Source of the DNA: a virus
IMG/VR virus record: IMGVR_UViG_3300042197_001803
Span: 31,858 to 95,857 of that record
Strand: one strand, 5' to 3'
DNA length: 64,000 nucleotides
Shown: positions 1-7,675 of the stretch, one piece after another
Position numbering within the stretch: the first letter of the stretch is position 1
How the letters are laid out: each line of letters begins with the position of its first letter
The notes under the pieces: generated by a model
The model's input: only the letters and a program-made list of their open reading frames with translations
What the model was told of the DNA's origin: nothing
The model's database searches: none
Program-made: the position numbers and the translations under genes

Positions 1-337
1 AAGCTCTGAATGAGGTTGACTTTGTATCTTCAGCCCCAGCCTGTCTATCATGATGGTCCGTGTGAATAACAAACATTGGTTTACCGTGTGCAAAATCAAC
101 TAAAACAGGCATTGTATCGCCCTGAGCGTCATTCTTTTTAACCGCAAACTCTTTATCGCCATATTGAATTACGTGAGCATCAACAACTTTAATACCATTG
201 TTTTCTAGATATTTTTTCATTGCTAAAGCTGTGGTTACACCATCCAAATCTTGGTGAAAATATATTTCAGCCTTTGGGTATCTTTTAGCCAACTTATTTA
301 TATCTCTAAGTCCGCTCTCTTTAATTAATTTTTTCAT
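1..337 (-). CDS. DHH-family phosphoesterase, N-terminal part
   Basis: The reading frame starts with ATG at 337 and runs off the left edge of the window, so only about 112 residues are visible. It begins MKKLIKESGLRDINKLAKRY and then shows two family motifs: FHQDLDGVTTAL (the metal-binding D-x-D-G element) and IHTDHHD (the DHH signature). DHH proteins are Mn-dependent phosphoesterases that include RecJ, NrnA and c-di-AMP hydrolases. Which substrate this one uses cannot be told from the N-terminus. The ATG overlaps the stop codon of the upstream gene by one base (TAATG), which suggests translational coupling. The N-terminal LIKES resembles the tags on several other proteins in this window. Confidence 0.85.
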   Translation of the reverse strand, partial: MKKLIKESGLRDINKLAKRYPKAEIYFHQDLDGVTTALAMKKYLENNGIKVVDAHVIQYGDKEFAVKKNDAQGDTMPVLVDFAHGKPMFVIHTDHHDRQAGAEDTKSTSFRA

Positions 338-1446
338 TATACAAGTTTTGCGGGTCCGCCAAGTAATCCACCGATTATTGTTGATAGTATATCACCACCT
401 TTTCCAAGTGAAGATGCTGGTGTTGATGATGTTTGAGATGGTAGTGGAGGTGGTGGCGGTGCTTGACCCAATCCCATCTCAGAACTCCATGTTTGTTGTG
501 CTTGTGGTGTTTGAGAATACTCTTCCCATCTTTGTTCCGCGTTAGGAATAGTTTGTTCCAACTCTTCAGGTCCCACAAAATTAGCAACACCTAACCAATC
601 TAAAAATCCTAAATAGGTTTTGGTTCTTCTCATTAATGACCTAGTTGCTGGATTTCCACCGAATATTCTTGGGACTCCAGCATATAGTTTTTGGCCTAAT
701 TTAGCATCTGATTTCATATACTTCCACCAAGAATTTTTCATGTCTTTATAACCACTAAAAACTTTACCTTCTTGTTTGGCGATTTGTTTTAATAATTCTT
801 CTTTTTCTGCAGCGCCTAAAGCCTTTTCAGCTTTAAGTGTTGCACCACTACGACTCGCTTTTGAAAATATTTGAACATATTCTTCAACGGCATTAACCAA
901 CCCTTTACCAAGACCTGGTACTCTACCAACTGAGTTTCGTAACAATTCAACTAATTTTGTTCCCCATGTCGGAGCCTTTTCAACCATTTTTGCAATTGGT
1001 CCACCAGCCTTTTTAGCGGTAGACGCTATTTTAGCAGCATCTTTAGCAACAACCGCCGCTCTAAACGCTTTGGTTGCGGAACCTCCAACTTTTAAAACAC
1101 CAATAACAGGTTTGGCGATAGCGTCTCCTAAGAATGGTAATACTGAAACCCATGATAATATAGCAAAAAGTTTATCACCTTGTCTCCAATAACTTATACC
1201 ATTAACCAAATCAACAATCCCTGTCGGGTCAAAAATACCAACAATATCACCAACAGTATTATACCATTTATCTTCTTTAAGAAGTGGTTTTTTTTCGGGA
1301 TAAACCACTTTTAACATTTCAACAACAATTCTTTTGTCTTTGTTAGATAATTTATTCCATTTTTCATTAAGAATTTTATGGAATTCTTCTTGATATATCT
1401 CAAATATTCTATCTTTTAATTCGGATTCTGTAACTATTTTAGGCAT
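337..1446 (-). CDS. Putative virion protein with hydrophobic segments
   Basis: A 369-residue protein of unrecognised family. It opens with MPKIVTESELK, an I-x-x-E-S element shared with other proteins here. Residues about 65-120 contain a hydrophobic helical stretch with the pattern FDPTGIVDLVNGISYW and LPFLGDAIAKP, which resembles glycine-rich hydrophobic regions seen in phage internal proteins and in linker regions of polymorphic toxins. The middle is basic and Ala/Lys-rich, and the C-terminus carries a poly-proline run (APPPPPLP) and a Gly-rich tail. No catalytic motif is visible. A packaged or tail-associated protein is the best guess; a membrane-active protein is the alternative. An AT-rich element with TATTTATA lies about 15 bases upstream. 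Confidence 0.75.
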   Translation of the reverse strand: MPKIVTESELKDRIFEIYQEEFHKILNEKWNKLSNKDKRIVVEMLKVVYPEKKPLLKEDKWYNTVGDIVGIFDPTGIVDLVNGISYWRQGDKLFAILSWVSVLPFLGDAIAKPVIGVLKVGGSATKAFRAAVVAKDAAKIASTAKKAGGPIAKMVEKAPTWGTKLVELLRNSVGRVPGLGKGLVNAVEEYVQIFSKASRSGATLKAEKALGAAEKEELLKQIAKQEGKVFSGYKDMKNSWWKYMKSDAKLGQKLYAGVPRIFGGNPATRSLMRRTKTYLGFLDWLGVANFVGPEELEQTIPNAEQRWEEYSQTPQAQQTWSSEMGLGQAPPPPPLPSQTSSTPASSLGKGGDILSTIIGGLLGGPAKLV

Positions 1447-1460
1447 ATGATATTTTTTAC

Positions 1461-1470
1461 TATAAATATC
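1461..1470 (-). promoter_or_regulatory. TATTTATA element upstream of 1446 gene
   Basis: The coding-strand sequence GATATTTATA lies 14 bases before the ATG at 1446. The same element precedes many other genes in the window (see findings), so it is listed as a candidate phage promoter element. No -35-like partner is obvious. Confidence 0.3.
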
Positions 1471-1484
1471 ATAAAAATAAAAAA

Positions 1485-1501
1485 GAGGACTTAAAGTCCT
1501 C
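1485..1501 (-). terminator. Rho-independent terminator after methyltransferase
   Basis: On the minus strand GAGGACT, a three-base loop and AGTCCTC form a 7-bp perfect hairpin that is followed at once by TTTTTTATTTTTA. It starts three bases past the stop codon of the methyltransferase gene and separates it from the gene at 1446. Confidence 0.85.
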
Positions 1502-1503
1502 GA

Positions 1504-2355
1504 TTAATGTAATTCTAATTTAACTTGTTTCTTTTCGTCAACAAAATGTTGGACTCTATCTCGAGCTATTTGACAATAATTGGGTGATAATTCAATACCT
1601 AACCATCTTCTATCTAAAATCTCAGCAGCTACACAGGTAGTTCCACTTCCGTTGAAAGGGTCTAAAACAACATCATTTTTGTATGTTAATATTTTAATGG
1701 CTCTTGTTGGTATATCCATAGAGAATGTTGCTTTAGTTAAACTTTTAGTGTCCGCAAAATAGTTCCATTGTCCAAACACTAAATCAATAAATTCTCTTTT
1801 TTGAGCGTCGGTATAAAAAGTTTTGTTTCTTAAATTACCGTTTTTATCTTCAACTTCTTGTATGTTACCAACCCATTCAGGAACTCCTTTAATTTTTTTA
1901 ATGTGATGTTTTTTATAAGCTAAAATTACACACTCTTTAGGGTTATAGATGTACGGTGCTGATGGGCTCATCCAAGAACCCCAAGCGGTTGTTCGGCTCC
2001 TGTGTGGAGAATCCTCTTGTAAATCAACAACTCCAAAAAATTTATAACCAATTTTTTTCATTATTTGCCAAACTTCACTTACCATAAAAACACGGCCACC
2101 CTTGTCTTGCCTATTAATTTCATAAGGAATGTTTATTGCGATACGACCATCATCTTTTAAAACTCTAAAAGCCTCAGTCATCCATCTTTCGGTAAACTTA
2201 AAGTATTCATCAACCAACATGTCATCATCATGAACGTCATATTCAATACCAACTCCGTATGGTGGTGATGTAACAATTAAATCAACACAACCTTCAGGTA
2301 GTGTTTTCATTACTTCAGTACAATCCCCATTTATAATTTTTCCTGTTTCAATCAT
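1504..2355 (-). CDS. DNA methyltransferase, beta class (N4-C or N6-A)
   Basis: This 283-residue protein has the layout of beta-class amino-methyltransferases: the catalytic motif IV TSPPY at residues 29-33 near the N-terminus and the S-adenosylmethionine site DPFNGSGTT at residues 232-240 near the C-terminus, followed by GIELSPNY. TSPPY is typical of N4-cytosine enzymes but also occurs in N6-adenine ones, so the base is uncertain. No restriction endonuclease partner is adjacent, so it is most likely an orphan enzyme that protects phage DNA from host restriction or marks it for packaging or repair. A strong terminator follows. Confidence 0.92.
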   Translation of the reverse strand: MIETGKIINGDCTEVMKTLPEGCVDLIVTSPPYGVGIEYDVHDDDMLVDEYFKFTERWMTEAFRVLKDDGRIAINIPYEINRQDKGGRVFMVSEVWQIMKKIGYKFFGVVDLQEDSPHRSRTTAWGSWMSPSAPYIYNPKECVILAYKKHHIKKIKGVPEWVGNIQEVEDKNGNLRNKTFYTDAQKREFIDLVFGQWNYFADTKSLTKATFSMDIPTRAIKILTYKNDVVLDPFNGSGTTCVAAEILDRRWLGIELSPNYCQIARDRVQHFVDEKKQVKLELH

Positions 2356-2361
2356 TGTATT

Positions 2362-2508
2362 TTATTTTAAGATAAACATTACCCCAAAAATTAGTAATGT
2401 TACGATAATAGTAATGAAAACTAATTTAATAAACAAGTCAAAAGTTTTATAATTTCTTTCAACTTGTTTTTTAGTTCTGCCTTGCCATTCGTCTCTATTC
2501 CACTCCAT
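2362..2508 (-). CDS. Small single-pass membrane protein
   Basis: A 48-residue frame begins MEWNRDEWQGRTKKQVERNY and continues into one hydrophobic helix of about 20 residues (FIKLVFITIIVTLLIFGVMF), ending in LK. The basic, tryptophan-containing N-terminus suggests that it stays in the cytoplasm with the helix in the inner membrane. The start overlaps the end of the DUF3310 gene by 14 bases and the stop lies just before the methyltransferase start, so it fills the gap in this minus-strand operon. The function is unknown; a small holin-like or regulatory membrane protein is possible. Confidence 0.65.
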   Translation of the reverse strand: MEWNRDEWQGRTKKQVERNYKTFDLFIKLVFITIIVTLLIFGVMFILK

Positions 2509-2722
2509 TGTTTTCAAGTTTTTTAATATGATGTTCCAAGTACCAAAGAGCCTTTTTAAGGTCTTCTAATTCTTTTTTAGGGTCTTTCTTACCCGCCCTT
2601 GAGATGTATTTAACAGTATTACCCAAACTAAACCCTAATCCCCAAGCATCAATTACTTTTATCGCTTCATAAACATTATTTTCACCCCCATAATGATTGG
2701 GGTGGTTAATCATTTCTCCCAT
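2495..2722 (-). CDS. DUF3310 family protein
   Basis: A 75-residue protein with the DUF3310 signature in order: HPNHYGG near the N-terminus, EAIKVIDAWGLGFSLGN, KYISRAGKK, then EDLKKALWYLEHHI. The family is widespread in phages and includes part of T7 gp1.7, a nucleotide kinase, but most members are just this short domain with no proven activity. Its position between glutamine synthetase and a methyltransferase gives no direct clue. A role in nucleotide metabolism is an inference from the T7 case. Confidence 0.85.
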   Translation of the reverse strand: MGEMINHPNHYGGENNVYEAIKVIDAWGLGFSLGNTVKYISRAGKKDPKKELEDLKKALWYLEHHIKKLENNGVE

Positions 2723-2727
2723 AATAA

Positions 2728-3969
2728 TCAGTCGTTAAATATTGAACCGTTTCTTCTTTGAACGTTATTAAAATTAAATTGAATTTCTTTTGACGAAACA
2801 TTAGCTTTAGAGTTCATAGTTTCCATGTCAACAACGTAGTCTTCATCGTTTTGATATTCATCAAGTAAATCGTCGTTTTTAATAGTTCCGTTATATTTCT
2901 TTATGATTTCTTCGATGTTTTTCATACCTACATTACTATACATGTTATTTAAAGTATTGTGTAATTCTTCAGCCATTTTCATACTTTCTGAAATTACCTG
3001 TACAATTTGGTATGGATTTGCGTTAGAAGCTGGTCTTCTATCTTCCAAATATCCTTTCCAACCATCATAAGTTTGTTTTGGTATTCTAATTGAAGCCCCT
3101 CTATCACTAACACCGTAAGTAAATTTATCAATAGATTGTGTTTCGTGTTTACCAGTAAGTCTCATGTAATTGTCAGTACCATAAACCTCAATGTGTTTAT
3201 TTTTTCTACTATCAAAAGCCTTAAATATTGAATTAAAGTAGTCTTCACCACCTTCTTCCCTCATTCGTTTGTTTGAGAAATTTGTGTGTAATCCTGAACC
3301 ATTCCAATCTTGATTACCTAATGGTTTTGGGTGATATTCAATATAGTAGCCATATTTTTCAGAAATTTTTTCCATAAAATACCTTGACATCCACAAATCA
3401 TCACAGGCCTTTAATTTACCTTTACCAAACACCTGATACTCCCATTGACCTAGTGCGACTTCAGCGTTAACACCAGTAATATCAATACCAACATTAATAC
3501 AAAACATCATGTGTTCCTCAACCAAATCCCTACCAACTACATTACCCCCAACTCCGCAATAATATTTACCTTGAGGTTCTAATCCAAGATTTGGGTGTTT
3601 TATTGGGTTATGACCTAAAACAGGTCGGTACTTACCTTCTCTAATAAAATATTCCTGTTCAAATCCAAACCAAAAGTTATTATCATCCTCAATTAGCGCC
3701 CTGTGATTTGATTCATGTGGTGTTCCATCAGGATTCATCACTTCACAAAATACATAAACTTTTTTATCGTTTTCTCTATATAGTCTAACAGGTTTTAAAA
3801 TACAATCTGATTTTGACCCCTCAGCTTGTTTGGTTGATGAACCATCAAAATTCCATTCAGGAATTTCTTCTAATGATAGTGGTGGATGACTTAAAATTTT
3901 AATTTTACTTCTTAAGTTTGGTTCAGGTAAATAACCATCTAACCAAACATATTCAATTACTTGTTTCAT
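2728..3969 (-). CDS. Glutamine synthetase, eukaryotic-type (GSII)
   Basis: A 413-residue enzyme that would make glutamine from glutamate, ammonia and ATP. The family markers are clear: WLDGYLPEPNLRSK and EWNFDGSSTKQAEG in the N-terminal beta-grasp domain, the metal-binding GFEQEYF, the ATP/glutamate element GSGLHTNFS, and GASIRIP followed by YLEDRRPASNANPY, which matches the GSII ending closely. About 70 residues beyond the usual catalytic core form a charged C-terminal tail. All key segments look intact, so it is probably active. As an auxiliary metabolic gene it could supply glutamine for purine, pyrimidine and amino-acid synthesis in infected cells. It stands in an operon of phage genes. 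Confidence 0.93.
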   Translation of the reverse strand: MKQVIEYVWLDGYLPEPNLRSKIKILSHPPLSLEEIPEWNFDGSSTKQAEGSKSDCILKPVRLYRENDKKVYVFCEVMNPDGTPHESNHRALIEDDNNFWFGFEQEYFIREGKYRPVLGHNPIKHPNLGLEPQGKYYCGVGGNVVGRDLVEEHMMFCINVGIDITGVNAEVALGQWEYQVFGKGKLKACDDLWMSRYFMEKISEKYGYYIEYHPKPLGNQDWNGSGLHTNFSNKRMREEGGEDYFNSIFKAFDSRKNKHIEVYGTDNYMRLTGKHETQSIDKFTYGVSDRGASIRIPKQTYDGWKGYLEDRRPASNANPYQIVQVISESMKMAEELHNTLNNMYSNVGMKNIEEIIKKYNGTIKNDDLLDEYQNDEDYVVDMETMNSKANVSSKEIQFNFNNVQRRNGSIFND

Positions 3970-3976
3970 ATTTAAT

Positions 3977-4246
3977 TTAATTTATTTTCGTTATGTAATA
4001 CTTGCAAATTTTAAAACTTTTTTTATACCCATCCCTAATAGAAAAAGAAGGTTTTTTAGTAATATGAAAACCTATTTCTTTTTCACCGAACCTAACATAA
4101 AAGTCATAATCGTTAATACCAATTGATAAACGATATTTCAAAAAAGTCACAATATATTGTTTTCCGTGTCCGTCAACAACATACCTATTTGTTTTTAACA
4201 ACGTAGTACCCTTTTGATATTTGACTTTCTTCGATTTCACCTTCAA
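3977..4246 (-). CDS. Hypothetical protein, 89 residues
   Basis: A basic protein rich in Lys, Tyr and Ile, with no recognised domain; the visible pattern alternates short strands (YIVTFLKYRLSIGINDYDFY) and would fit a small beta fold. The ATG at 4246 lies 62 bases inside the preceding gene, an unusually long overlap. A TTG codon at about residue 16 is an alternative start that would nearly remove the overlap. It ends just before the glutamine synthetase start. The function is unknown. Confidence 0.55.
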   Translation of the reverse strand: MKVKSKKVKYQKGTTLLKTNRYVVDGHGKQYIVTFLKYRLSIGINDYDFYVRFGEKEIGFHITKKPSFSIRDGYKKSFKICKYYITKIN

Positions 4247-4373
4247 CTATTAACTGGTCTAAAATTTTTTGTGTTTCTTCTTCAGATACTCTCAAAATAT
4301 AGTTACTTATGTAAGATATGTGAACAGGTAATCTTAATTTTGAGATTAATAATTTATATTGTTTTTGATTCAT
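4185..4373 (-). CDS. Small winged-helix-like protein
   Basis: A 62-residue protein whose predicted pattern is helix-turn-helix followed by a beta wing: LPVHISYISNYILRVSEEET, then ILDQLIVEGEIEES and KGYYVVKNK. This is typical of small winged-helix DNA-binding proteins, with the final YYVV strand as the wing. The assignment is from pattern only. It overlaps the upstream gene by 20 bases and the downstream gene by 62, so the three small genes form one tight cluster. A phage transcription regulator is the likely role. Confidence 0.6.
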   Translation of the reverse strand: MNQKQYKLLISKLRLPVHISYISNYILRVSEEETQKILDQLIVEGEIEESQISKGYYVVKNK

Positions 4374-4560
4374 GATATTCTTTTAACTTGGTTTTAATTT
4401 CACTAATATCTAACCCATCACAATACCATTTATAAACTTCATTAGAAATAGTATCTGTGAATATAAAAGCGTCGGCACTAAATAATTTATCCAAAGATTT
4501 TTCATTTGAGATATACTCTTCAACCATTTTTTGACTCACATATCTTTTATTAAAACCCAT
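4354..4560 (-). CDS. Hypothetical protein, 68 residues
   Basis: A short soluble protein, MGFNKRYVSQKMVEEYISNE at the start and KLKEYHESKTI at the end, with a mix of acidic and basic helices and no recognised family. The end overlaps the next gene by 20 bases and the start follows the upstream gene by two bases, so it is co-transcribed with its neighbours. The function is unknown. Confidence 0.6.
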   Translation of the reverse strand: MGFNKRYVSQKMVEEYISNEKSLDKLFSADAFIFTDTISNEVYKWYCDGLDISEIKTKLKEYHESKTI

Positions 4561-4562
4561 AT

Positions 4563-5345
4563 CTACGCCAATAACTTTTTATTACTTATATTTCTGACGT
4601 TACGTTGCTGATTTATAAAAGAAGATATTTTTCTTTTTGAAATTGGTAATAGAGTTTCTTCTATTGGGAAGATGTCTTTGGACTCAATCTCAAATAAAGG
4701 GTACAAACTTTCGTTATCAGTTTCGTAACTTTTAGAAAAATTAGATAAAATATCTGTAATAGTCAAATCTTTTTGAGGTCCGAAATATATTAATTTGGTC
4801 GTTGTTTTAGTTTGACCTTTAGTTTTATAAACTCTTTTTATTGTGTACTTCCAAACGTATATATCATCACCTGTTTTGAAGTAGAAAAATCCGTTTTTGC
4901 TTTTAATATTGTTTTTATTTTTTTTAATAACCACCTCAACAGAATCATACACAACAGACCATATAGACTTTGCAAAACCAAAGTAATCATACAGTTGTGG
5001 TTGACTATTACTCAATATCTGATGATATTCAACAATCTCTTCTTCCGATAAAACAGGGATATCTTTTGTTTTTAAATCAGTTATTAATAACTCATCATCA
5101 TTTGTTAAAAATTTTTTATGAGTATATAATATTTTATTCTGATTAATTAATGTTTGTATATTACCTAAATGTAGGGATAGTTCAATAAACATTGGGTAAA
5201 CTTCCATGTTTTCCAAATGTTTATTAAGTTTTTGAAAATAGTCTAAAAGTACATATTGTTTTTGCTCCGCATCTAAAATACCTTGGAATATCCAATCAGT
5301 ATCCATTATGAACTCGACTTTTTTATGACCTCTTCTTGCTTTCAT
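4563..5345 (-). CDS. Hypothetical protein, 260 residues
   Basis: No family is recognised. The first 90 residues look helical, while residues about 130-190 (FGFAKSIWSVVYDSVEVVIK, then YVWKYTIKRVYKTKGQTKTT) look like a beta-rich region, and the C-terminus is basic (ISKRKISSFINQQRNVR). The leader reads TTTAAAATAAAATG, an A-rich start region without a Shine-Dalgarno, as in Bacteroidota. It heads the small-gene cluster that leads to glutamine synthetase. Confidence 0.65.
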   Translation of the reverse strand: MKARRGHKKVEFIMDTDWIFQGILDAEQKQYVLLDYFQKLNKHLENMEVYPMFIELSLHLGNIQTLINQNKILYTHKKFLTNDDELLITDLKTKDIPVLSEEEIVEYHQILSNSQPQLYDYFGFAKSIWSVVYDSVEVVIKKNKNNIKSKNGFFYFKTGDDIYVWKYTIKRVYKTKGQTKTTTKLIYFGPQKDLTITDILSNFSKSYETDNESLYPLFEIESKDIFPIEETLLPISKRKISSFINQQRNVRNISNKKLLA

Positions 5346-5387
5346 TTTATTTTAAATATAGAAGAGAATTATTCATAAATGAATACT

Positions 5388-6728
5388 TTAATTAATTCTC
5401 ATTATGTAATAATCTTCCCCATTAATATTAATAGTGTCGTAATTACCGTCATAAGAATTCATTAATCCGTAACCTTCTTCATCCGCTAAACCTTTAGCTA
5501 ATTCGTCTTCATCAACAAAATCTTTAATATTTAACCCATATTCTTTAATATAAAACATTGGGTTGCGTTCTACATCGTACAGTTTATCTTCAAGGACTTC
5601 TTCAATCATTTCGTCGGTAGGTTCTGTACTAGGTACAATTTCTTCTTTCTCAGATTCAAGTTTGTCTATTAGGTTTTGAAAATCCTCATAATAATTGTCG
5701 TAATTTTCGTCATCAGGGTCTAATTCGTTTTGTTCTCTTTCGTAATCTTCGATTTCAACTTCAATTTCAGATATTCTTTGTTCTTGTTCAGGAGTTAATT
5801 CAAAATCATCATCATTAAAATAAACATCAGGATTTTGATATATATCATCTCTCCACCAGTCCTCAAAATAATCTTTTAAATAATCTTCATCTATATAATT
5901 TTCTATAAAACTTTGATTAAAACCTTCAATACCAACATCGTCAATGTAATTTTCAGCGTATTCTAAAACAGCATCATCCATTTCAGTTTCAGTCCCAACA
6001 GTATATTCTTCATCTCTACTAAGTAAATTTTCAAATCTTTGTAAACCATAGTGTTCACCTGCAGGATATAAAACATAAACATCACTTTTGTCACTAATCA
6101 AATCATCAATTTCTTCCTGTAAATTATCAATCTGTTCCTGAAGTTCATCATCTTTTTCATTCCAGTCTTCATCGTCCATACTAAGACTATCTTTTTCAGT
6201 TTCTAATCTTTCGATTTCACTTCTATTTTGACTTATTTTTTCTTTTTCATCTTCACTTAACGATTCTAAAGTCCCATCACCAACCAAATACTCAAAAAGG
6301 GCATTTGCTTTAAGACCTAAATCATCTATATCAGGATTGTTTAAATTCCAATCATCAGATTCTCTGTACTCATCCATTTCATTTGATTTAGCTCTTTGTC
6401 TAGCAGCAATTCTTTTGGTTTCAACAGGGCTACCATAATCAGAAACATACCCTTTAACTTGAGTATTACCTAAATCGGAAATTTTAGTTCTACCAATTGA
6501 TAGATTACCTTGAATGTATCCAATATTACCTAATGAATCTGTTGGTGTGTTTGATAAATCTAAATTACCTGTTATCCATAAAGGTTTACCTTCAAATCTA
6601 GGTAGTTTACTAATACCTTTACCGTGGTAACCCGATAGTTTCATTAATTCCACATATTCTTCAGGTGATATCTTATAGTAAGATTCCTCGGGTAATGATT
6701 GTTCTAATAAACGTTCAAGTTTTCTCAT
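5388..6728 (-). CDS. Acidic leucine-rich/coiled-coil phage protein
   Basis: A 446-residue, strongly acidic protein. It opens with the tag-like MRKLERLLEQS. Residues about 45-95 show LRR-like strands of the kind GNLDLSNTPTDSLGNIG and QGNLSIGRTKISDLGN that are common in phage virion-associated proteins. Two charged coiled-coil stretches follow at about 160-210 (ERLETEKDSLSMDDEDW region) and about 310-365. The C-terminal part has DEDELAKGLADEEGYG and ends in YYIMRIN. No catalytic motif is seen. A structural or packaged protein is the favoured reading. A TATTTATAA element sits directly upstream. Confidence 0.75.
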   Translation of the reverse strand: MRKLERLLEQSLPEESYYKISPEEYVELMKLSGYHGKGISKLPRFEGKPLWITGNLDLSNTPTDSLGNIGYIQGNLSIGRTKISDLGNTQVKGYVSDYGSPVETKRIAARQRAKSNEMDEYRESDDWNLNNPDIDDLGLKANALFEYLVGDGTLESLSEDEKEKISQNRSEIERLETEKDSLSMDDEDWNEKDDELQEQIDNLQEEIDDLISDKSDVYVLYPAGEHYGLQRFENLLSRDEEYTVGTETEMDDAVLEYAENYIDDVGIEGFNQSFIENYIDEDYLKDYFEDWWRDDIYQNPDVYFNDDDFELTPEQEQRISEIEVEIEDYEREQNELDPDDENYDNYYEDFQNLIDKLESEKEEIVPSTEPTDEMIEEVLEDKLYDVERNPMFYIKEYGLNIKDFVDEDELAKGLADEEGYGLMNSYDGNYDTININGEDYYIMRIN

Positions 6729-6730
6729 TC

Positions 6731-6740
6731 TTATAAATAC
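6731..6740 (-). promoter_or_regulatory. TATTTATAA element upstream of 6728 gene
   Basis: The coding-strand sequence GTATTTATAA lies only two bases before the ATG at 6728. It belongs to the recurrent element discussed in the findings. This intergenic region (6729-6802) is divergent and must also serve the plus-strand endonuclease gene. Confidence 0.3.
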
Positions 6741-6802
6741 TATTATATAAAATAAATATTATGTTTGATTTACAAATAAACAAATATTGGTAATATTTAT
6801 TG

Positions 6803-7393
6803 ATGATGGAATCAGGTATTTACATTATCAAAAACATAACTAACAACAAAATATATGTTGGTAGTTCTGTTAATATTTCGTCACGAGAATATAAACATTT
6901 TTGGATGTTAAAAACAGGTATTCACGATAATCATTATTTACAACAATCATATGACAAATATGGTAGGGATTCGTTTATTTTTGAAGTTGCCGAATTGTGC
7001 AGTTATGATGACTTAATAATTAAAGAAAATCACTATATTGATTTGTACCAATCAAATAACCCAAAATACGGATATAATCTAGCTAAAGTTAATGAATTCA
7101 GAAGAAACACATATAATGACGAGGTTAAATTAAAATTATCGACTTATAATCAAAATAAAAATAACAACTTTAAACAATTTTCATTAACAAATATTGAATC
7201 AGGTAATATATTTATATTTGACAATTTAATTGAGGGTGCGAGATACTTAATTAACAACGGTTTTGCCAAAGGTATCGAAAGAAATATTAGGATGAAATTA
7301 TCAGCTTCATTACGCAATAAAAAAGTTAACAACGGTCATAAGGGTACCATAAGAAAAACTTGTTATAAACATAAATTCAATATAATAAACTAA
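6803..7393 (+). CDS. GIY-YIG homing endonuclease
   Basis: About 196 residues. The N-terminal nuclease domain has GIYIIKNITNNKIYVGSS (the GIY and YVG strands), a conserved Arg in SSREYKHF, and the catalytic Glu in IIKENHYIDLYQ with N-P-x-YGYNLA behind it. The C-terminal third (IRMKLSASLRNKKVNNGHKG) looks like a NUMOD-type DNA-binding repeat. This is the standard build of free-standing phage homing endonucleases. It is on the plus strand among minus-strand genes, which fits a mobile insertion. Tandem ATG codons at 6803 and 6806 both fit; the upstream AATATTTATT is the same leader seen at the other homing cassettes. Confidence 0.9.
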   Translation: MMESGIYIIKNITNNKIYVGSSVNISSREYKHFWMLKTGIHDNHYLQQSYDKYGRDSFIFEVAELCSYDDLIIKENHYIDLYQSNNPKYGYNLAKVNEFRRNTYNDEVKLKLSTYNQNKNNNFKQFSLTNIESGNIFIFDNLIEGARYLINNGFAKGIERNIRMKLSASLRNKKVNNGHKGTIRKTCYKHKFNIIN

Positions 7394-7410
7394 ATTAAAA
7401 ATTAAAAATT

Positions 7411-7581
7411 ATGGGCGGATGCGGATGCAAAAACAAATCAAATAACACTCAACAAAGTGTATCATCACAACAACCAAGTCAAAATCAAACCTTGTCTCAA
7501 GTTCAAGCTCAACAAACACAGAACGCTTCGATTCAAGAATCAATTCGTAAGGTTGTTGAAAAGTATTACAATAAAAAATAA
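7411..7581 (+). CDS. Tiny GGCGCK Cys/Gln-rich protein
   Basis: A 56-residue frame begins MGGCGCKNKS, continues with a low-complexity Gln/Ser/Asn region (QQSVSSQQPSQNQTLSQ) and ends in a short amphipathic helix ESIRKVVEKYYNKK. It is followed 24 bases later by a strong terminator, which supports it as a real transcript end. The N-terminal Gly-Gly-Cys-Gly-Cys could bind metal or be acylated, but this is inference. No known family is recognised. Confidence 0.65.
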   Translation: MGGCGCKNKSNNTQQSVSSQQPSQNQTLSQVQAQQTQNASIQESIRKVVEKYYNKK

Positions 7582-7604
7582 TACTTGGTGATTTTATCGT
7601 ATTG

Positions 7605-7627
7605 AAGGGGCTTTACGCCCCTTTTTC
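7605..7627 (+). terminator. Rho-independent terminator
   Basis: AAGGGGC, loop TTTAC, GCCCCTT, followed by TTTC on the plus strand. The 7-bp GC-rich stem is unusual in this AT-rich DNA. It closes the plus-strand pair of the GIY-YIG endonuclease and the GGCGCK protein. Confidence 0.9.
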
Positions 7628-7675
7628 TATTTATACATTTAATTTTTTTTATTATCCTTAATAAAAAATAACTTT

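Noticed and set aside
337-1446. Polymorphic toxin reading of the 369-residue protein
   Set aside because: The hydrophobic FDPTGIVDLVNG stretch resembles pre-toxin linkers, but no toxin domain or immunity gene is visible, and the tag-like start favours a virion role.
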